Assembly: GCA_045110675.1 (NCBI GenBank) | Contig: JBGCGJ010000054.1 | Span: 1-47,524 of the forward strand | Length of the DNA: 47,524 nucleotides | Reading direction: 5' to 3' | Source of the DNA: JBALVT01 sp045110675 | Lineage (GTDB): Bacteria > Pseudomonadota > Gammaproteobacteria > Pseudomonadales > Halieaceae | In this document: piece after piece, positions 44,371-47,524 of the stretch | Numbering within the stretch: position 1 is the stretch's first letter | Layout of the letters: every line of letters begins with the position of its first letter | Program-made: the position numbers and the translations under genes | Notes under the pieces: generated by a model | What the model was told of the DNA's origin: nothing | Seen by the model: only the letters and a program-made list of their open reading frames with translations | The model's database searches: none

Positions 44371-45270
44371 ATGCGATTCAAGACCCTGGACCTGAATCTA
44401 CTGGTGGCACTGGATGCCCTGCTGGACGAGCAGAGCGTGACCCGCGCAGCTGAGCGGGTTCATGTGAGCCAGCCTGCGATGAGCGCCGCCTTGGCTCGGC
44501 TGCGCGAGCACCTCAATGAACCGCTGTTCGTGCAGCATGGCAAGACCATGATTCCTACAGCCGCCGCCCTCAGAATGAAAGAGCCACTTAAGGAACTCCT
44601 GCAGAGCATTGATATCCTGGTAACACAGGGCAGTCATTTCGATCCCGCGACTTCCCATCGACGATTCAGAATCGCGACTTCAGACTATTTGCTGGCAGTG
44701 CTGTTCCCCGCCTTGATTCATCGGCTGGACCGCGAGGCGCCCGGTATTGGCATGGACTGCATCCAACCCTCAGAATTAACCCACGCCTTATTGGATCAGG
44801 GTGCACTAGATCTATTTATCGGGCCAGAGGAACTTGTCTCCCCAGAGCATCCGACAGAACTTCTTATTAAAGAAAAATATGTGGTGGTGGGATGGTCCAA
44901 AAACCCTGTTTTCAAGCAAGGCAGCATCAGCGCGGAAGATTTCTACGAGGCCGGCCACGTGGTAGTAGAGATCGGCAGGCAAGCCCGTACTTCGTTTGCC
45001 GAAGCCCACCTGCAGCAATCTAACCGGAAACGGCGGATCGACATGCGGGTCTCTTCCTTTCTTATAGCCCCGGAGATGGTGGTCAACACCATGAAGCTGA
45101 CAGTGATGCACGAGCGACTGGCAAAAATGTTTGCGAATCGGTTGGAGATCGCCATCTCAGCGTTACCCTTCGAATTTCCCGTAATGCGGGAGATGATCCA
45201 ATACCAACACTCCCGCCAGAACGACGATGGGCTGCGCTGGCTTATTGATCAGTTAAAGCAGGCGGGTTAA
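44371..45270 (+). CDS. LysR-family regulator (NahR/NodD/LinR type)
   Basis: A 299-residue regulator with the N-terminal helix-turn-helix LDLNLLVALDALLDEQSVTRAAERVHVSQPAMSAALARLREHLNEPLFV and a C-terminal effector domain. The DLNLLV start and the PLFVQ...MIPT run place it in the NahR/NodD/LinR group, whose effectors are aromatic or flavonoid compounds. It is divergent from the hydrolase-VOC operon and followed by the P450 gene on its own strand. It has a strong palindromic operator upstream, and a repeated half-site before the P450, so it may control both arms. Confidence 0.9.
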   Translation: MRFKTLDLNLLVALDALLDEQSVTRAAERVHVSQPAMSAALARLREHLNEPLFVQHGKTMIPTAAALRMKEPLKELLQSIDILVTQGSHFDPATSHRRFRIATSDYLLAVLFPALIHRLDREAPGIGMDCIQPSELTHALLDQGALDLFIGPEELVSPEHPTELLIKEKYVVVGWSKNPVFKQGSISAEDFYEAGHVVVEIGRQARTSFAEAHLQQSNRKRRIDMRVSSFLIAPEMVVNTMKLTVMHERLAKMFANRLEIAISALPFEFPVMREMIQYQHSRQNDDGLRWLIDQLKQAG

Positions 45271-45306
45271 CTGCTAATCGACCTATATTTTTTATTGATG
45301 ATACTC

Positions 45307-45314
45307 CATAGATA
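45307..45314 (+). promoter_or_regulatory. LysR half-site before the P450 gene
   Basis: CATAGATA matches eight bases of the 44308-44341 operator half-site, in an AT-rich 143-bp gap between the LysR and P450 genes. It is short, so the match alone is weak. Confidence 0.35.
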
Positions 45315-45413
45315 TAATCAGTTTTTAAAATAGACAAGCAAAGCCTATAGTTCGCATTCTAATGAGAGGTTTTCGAAGGCAACCACTTTCGCTTGAACCT
45401 GGAGTACGATCAG

Positions 45414-46607
45414 ATGAATGACCCTGACATCCCCAGCATAGACATTGATCCATTCAGTGACGCAGTACTGCACGACCCCTATGCCTACCACGAGGCGTTG
45501 CGAGAGGCGGGGTCCGTATTCTGGCTGGAGTCTCTCGGCGTCTATGGTATGGCGCGTTTTGATGAAGTAAGGGCATCTTTGAGCGATCACGAGACTTTTG
45601 TGTCCAGCCGCGGTGTAGGTGTCGCTGATTTTGCCAAAGAAGAGCCCTGGCGCCCACCATCGCTGTTACTCGAGGCAGATCCTCCTTTGCATGACCGGAC
45701 CCGCGGCATAATGAATGCAATCCTTACTCCGGCACGAATCAGAGAGCACGATGCCTTGTGGCGCGAGCGCGCGCATGAGCTGGTTGATGAACTTACAGAA
45801 AATGATAGCTTTGATGCGGTCAAAGATCTCGCCGAGGTCTTTCCAATGCGTATTTTCCCCGACGCGGTGGGCCTGATGGACGAGGGCCGGGAACACTTGC
45901 TGACTTATGCCGCTGCAGTGTTCAACGCGTTTGGGCCCCGTAACCATATTTTCGAGGAAGGTAATGCCTCCTCGGTGGAGGCTTCTGCCTGGGTGGCCGA
46001 GGCCTGCAAACGGAAAAATCTCAAACCGGGTGGATGGGGCCAGGATGTATTTGCCGCGGCAGATCGCGGTGAGTGCACCCCGGATGAGGCTGAAAGACTC
46101 GTTCGCTCCCTGCTGTCAGCAGGTGTGGATACAACGGTAAACGGTATCGGCCACCTATTGCTGGCTTTTACTGAGCATCCTCATGAGTGGGACAAGCTTC
46201 GGGCAGACCCCAAACTCATCCGGCGGGCAGTCGACGAAAGCATTCGCTGGGACTCTACAGTACAAACATTTTTTCGCACGGCGTCGCGAGACACCGAAGT
46301 GGCAGGCCACGTGATTCCCAAGGATTCGAAAGTGCTTCTATTCCTGGCATCGGCTAATCGCGACCCGAGAAAATGGGACAAGCCAGAACTTTTTAATCTA
46401 TCACGAACAACAAGTGGTCACGTCGGATTCGGCGCAGGCATTCACCAGTGCCTTGGCCAGGTGATCGCAAGAATGGAAGCACAGGCTATCGTCGGAGCCC
46501 TCGCCGGACGCTGTGTATCAATTCGCCGTACCGGAGAGCCCGTACGTAGGCTTAACAATACTTTGCACGCGCTGGCATCACTACCCGTAACCGTCGAACT
46601 CGCATAG
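45414..46607 (+). CDS. cytochrome P450, CYP199A-like aromatic acid O-demethylase
   Basis: A heme monooxygenase of 397 residues. The heme-ligand loop HVGFGAGIHQCLGQ carries Cys346, the I-helix is SAGVDTTVNGIG, and the ExxR motif is ESIR. Many stretches match CYP199A2/A4 as I recall them: KEEPWRPPSLLLEADPP, FPDAVGL, FNAFGP, VQTFFRTASRD and FNNTLxxLxSLP-like LNNTLHALASLP. That family demethylates 4-methoxybenzoate and similar para-substituted benzoates to 4-hydroxybenzoates, the substrate of PobA. ATG at 45414 follows GGAG; the frame is open from a TTG at 45393. The ferredoxin and reductase normally needed are not adjacent; only a Rieske ferredoxin is encoded nearby. Confidence 0.85.
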   Translation: MNDPDIPSIDIDPFSDAVLHDPYAYHEALREAGSVFWLESLGVYGMARFDEVRASLSDHETFVSSRGVGVADFAKEEPWRPPSLLLEADPPLHDRTRGIMNAILTPARIREHDALWRERAHELVDELTENDSFDAVKDLAEVFPMRIFPDAVGLMDEGREHLLTYAAAVFNAFGPRNHIFEEGNASSVEASAWVAEACKRKNLKPGGWGQDVFAAADRGECTPDEAERLVRSLLSAGVDTTVNGIGHLLLAFTEHPHEWDKLRADPKLIRRAVDESIRWDSTVQTFFRTASRDTEVAGHVIPKDSKVLLFLASANRDPRKWDKPELFNLSRTTSGHVGFGAGIHQCLGQVIARMEAQAIVGALAGRCVSIRRTGEPVRRLNNTLHALASLPVTVELA

Positions 46608-46616
46608 GAATCCAAC

Positions 46617-47396
46617 ATGTCTCGCACATTTATCGACCTGTCTATCTATCTCGAAAACGATGTGATCACTGATCCACCTTTCATGCGACCGAAAATCACT
46701 TATCAGAATCACGCTGAAACCGTGCCTGAAATGGGCCATTTTTTTCCTGGTGTAAGCGCTGAAGAACTCCCAGGTGGCGAGGGGTTCGCCGCCGCAGAGT
46801 CGGTTACCCTGTCAACCCACAACGGCACCCATCTCGATGCGCCCTGGCACTTCCACCCCACCATGAATGGCGGCGAGCGGGCCATCACCATTGACGAAGT
46901 GCCACTGGACTGGTGTTTCCGGCCCGGAGTCAAGCTGGACTTCCGCCATTTTGATAACGGCTACGTGGTCACCGCCGCAGACGTGGAAGCGGAACTGAAA
47001 CGTATCGATTACGAACTGCAGCCGCTGGATATTGTGCTGGTCAACACTGCCGCCGGCGGGGCATTGGGCGACCCCGACTTTATCAATATCGGTTGCGGCA
47101 TGGGCTACGAAGCCACAATGTATCTCCTCGATCGGGGCATCAGAGGGACTGGCACTGATGCATGGTCCTGGGATGCGCCATTTAGTCATAACGCAAAGCG
47201 GGTGGCCGAGACAGGCGACACTTCCTTGATCTGGGAGGGCCACAAGGCGGGCCGAGATACCGGCTACTGTCACCTGGAAAAGCTACATAATCTAGAGTCC
47301 TTGCCACCCTTCGGTTATACCGTCTCCTGTTTTCCGCACAAGGTAAAAGGAGGGTCCGCTGGCTGGACCCGGGCCGTCGCGATAATAGAGGAATAG
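46617..47396 (+). CDS. cyclase-family metal-dependent hydrolase
   Basis: A 259-residue protein of the cyclase family (kynurenine formamidase, isatin hydrolase and relatives). The metal-binding signature STHNGTHLDAPWHF (HxGTHxDxPxH) is complete, and SCFPHKVKGGSAGWTRAVAI closes the domain. AGGAA precedes the ATG, nine bases after the P450 stop, so the two are co-transcribed. Members open amides, lactones or cyclic imides; the substrate here is unknown. It may act on a lactone or cyclic intermediate of the same pathway. Confidence 0.88.
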   Translation: MSRTFIDLSIYLENDVITDPPFMRPKITYQNHAETVPEMGHFFPGVSAEELPGGEGFAAAESVTLSTHNGTHLDAPWHFHPTMNGGERAITIDEVPLDWCFRPGVKLDFRHFDNGYVVTAADVEAELKRIDYELQPLDIVLVNTAAGGALGDPDFINIGCGMGYEATMYLLDRGIRGTGTDAWSWDAPFSHNAKRVAETGDTSLIWEGHKAGRDTGYCHLEKLHNLESLPPFGYTVSCFPHKVKGGSAGWTRAVAIIEE

Positions 47397-47403
47397 TATC
47401 GAC

Positions 47404-47524
47404 GTGAAAATCATTGTCACCGGTGCAAACGGCTTCGTAGGGCGCGCCCTCGTAGAGGCGTTGCTGGAGACGGGTGATCATGATGTTGTGGCCGTTGATA
47501 AGACAACCCCAAGCTCTCCTGTGC
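47404..47524 (+). CDS. NAD-dependent epimerase/dehydratase (partial, cut by window end)
   Basis: The first 40 codons of an extended short-chain dehydrogenase, with the dinucleotide motif TGANGFVGRALVEALL directly after the start. The start is a GTG at 47404, seven bases after the cyclase stop, which points to the same operon. Only the coenzyme-binding beta-alpha-beta unit is visible, so the reaction cannot be told; catabolic members of this group oxidise hydroxy or aldehyde intermediates. Confidence 0.8.
   Translation, partial: MKIIVTGANGFVGRALVEALLETGDHDVVAVDKTTPSSPV

Noticed and set aside
1..47524. CRISPR arrays, toxin-antitoxin pairs and prophage genes
   Set aside because: No regularly spaced repeats and no matching proteins were seen in any part of the window.

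Overview
The window looks like chromosomal DNA of a marine or aquatic gammaproteobacterium. This is inferred from a BaeSR/Spy envelope-stress set, a sigma-54-type promoter, lipoprotein and TonB-receptor signals of gammaproteobacterial style, a compatible-solute operon, and several aromatic-acid catabolic operons. The species cannot be named from the sequence. No replication origin, intact insertion sequence, complete tRNA, rRNA or CRISPR array was seen.

Left part (1-19.7 kb), mixed housekeeping and accessory genes: the tail of an unknown gene; a glutathione peroxidase whose catalytic codon is an in-frame TGA followed by a fdhF-like SECIS hairpin, so probably a selenoprotein; a tandem AP2-domain protein; a three-gene glucosylglycerate operon (phosphatase, synthase, phosphorylase) behind a sigma-54-like promoter; DUF6482 and DUF427 genes; a 957-bp block (DUF2892, DCC thioredoxin-like, DUF4166) present twice; a pRiA4b ORF-3-like gene broken by an amber codon; a large arylsulfotransferase-YHYH lipoprotein; spy-baeR-baeS; an IS6 transposase remnant at the edge of the second block copy; a GbsR/MarR regulator with a perfect 24-bp palindrome, divergent from a saccharopine-dehydrogenase-like gene; a frameshifted DUF1214 gene; and a tRNA 3'-end fragment that looks like an integration scar.

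Middle part (19.7-35 kb), aromatic funnel: a complete protocatechuate 4,5-cleavage operon on the minus strand (ligK-ligU-dehydrogenase-ligJ-ligI-ligC-aldo/keto reductase-ligA-ligB) with a divergent LysR regulator carrying two DNA-binding domains, then pobA with an AraC-type regulator, a MarR-SIP flavoreductase-MFS operon under a doubly operated promoter, and vanA. PobA (4-hydroxybenzoate) and VanA (vanillate) both deliver protocatechuate to LigAB. The DNA just upstream of vanA is a scar made from pieces of a GST gene and a SIP gene.

Right part (35-47.5 kb): a TonB-dependent receptor, a sulfatase, a minus-strand operon (alpha/beta hydrolase, two-domain VOC dioxygenase, Rieske ferredoxin, FAD monooxygenase, GST), and a divergent LysR followed by a CYP199A-type P450, a cyclase-family metal hydrolase and the start of an NAD-dependent epimerase. 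CYP199A enzymes O-demethylate para-methoxybenzoates to 4-hydroxybenzoates, so this block probably feeds PobA/LigAB while also encoding a second, uncharacterised ring-cleavage route. The most notable items are the selenocysteine peroxidase, the sigma-54-linked glucosylglycerate operon, and the hydrolase-VOC-Rieske-FMO-GST cluster with its shared LysR half-sites.
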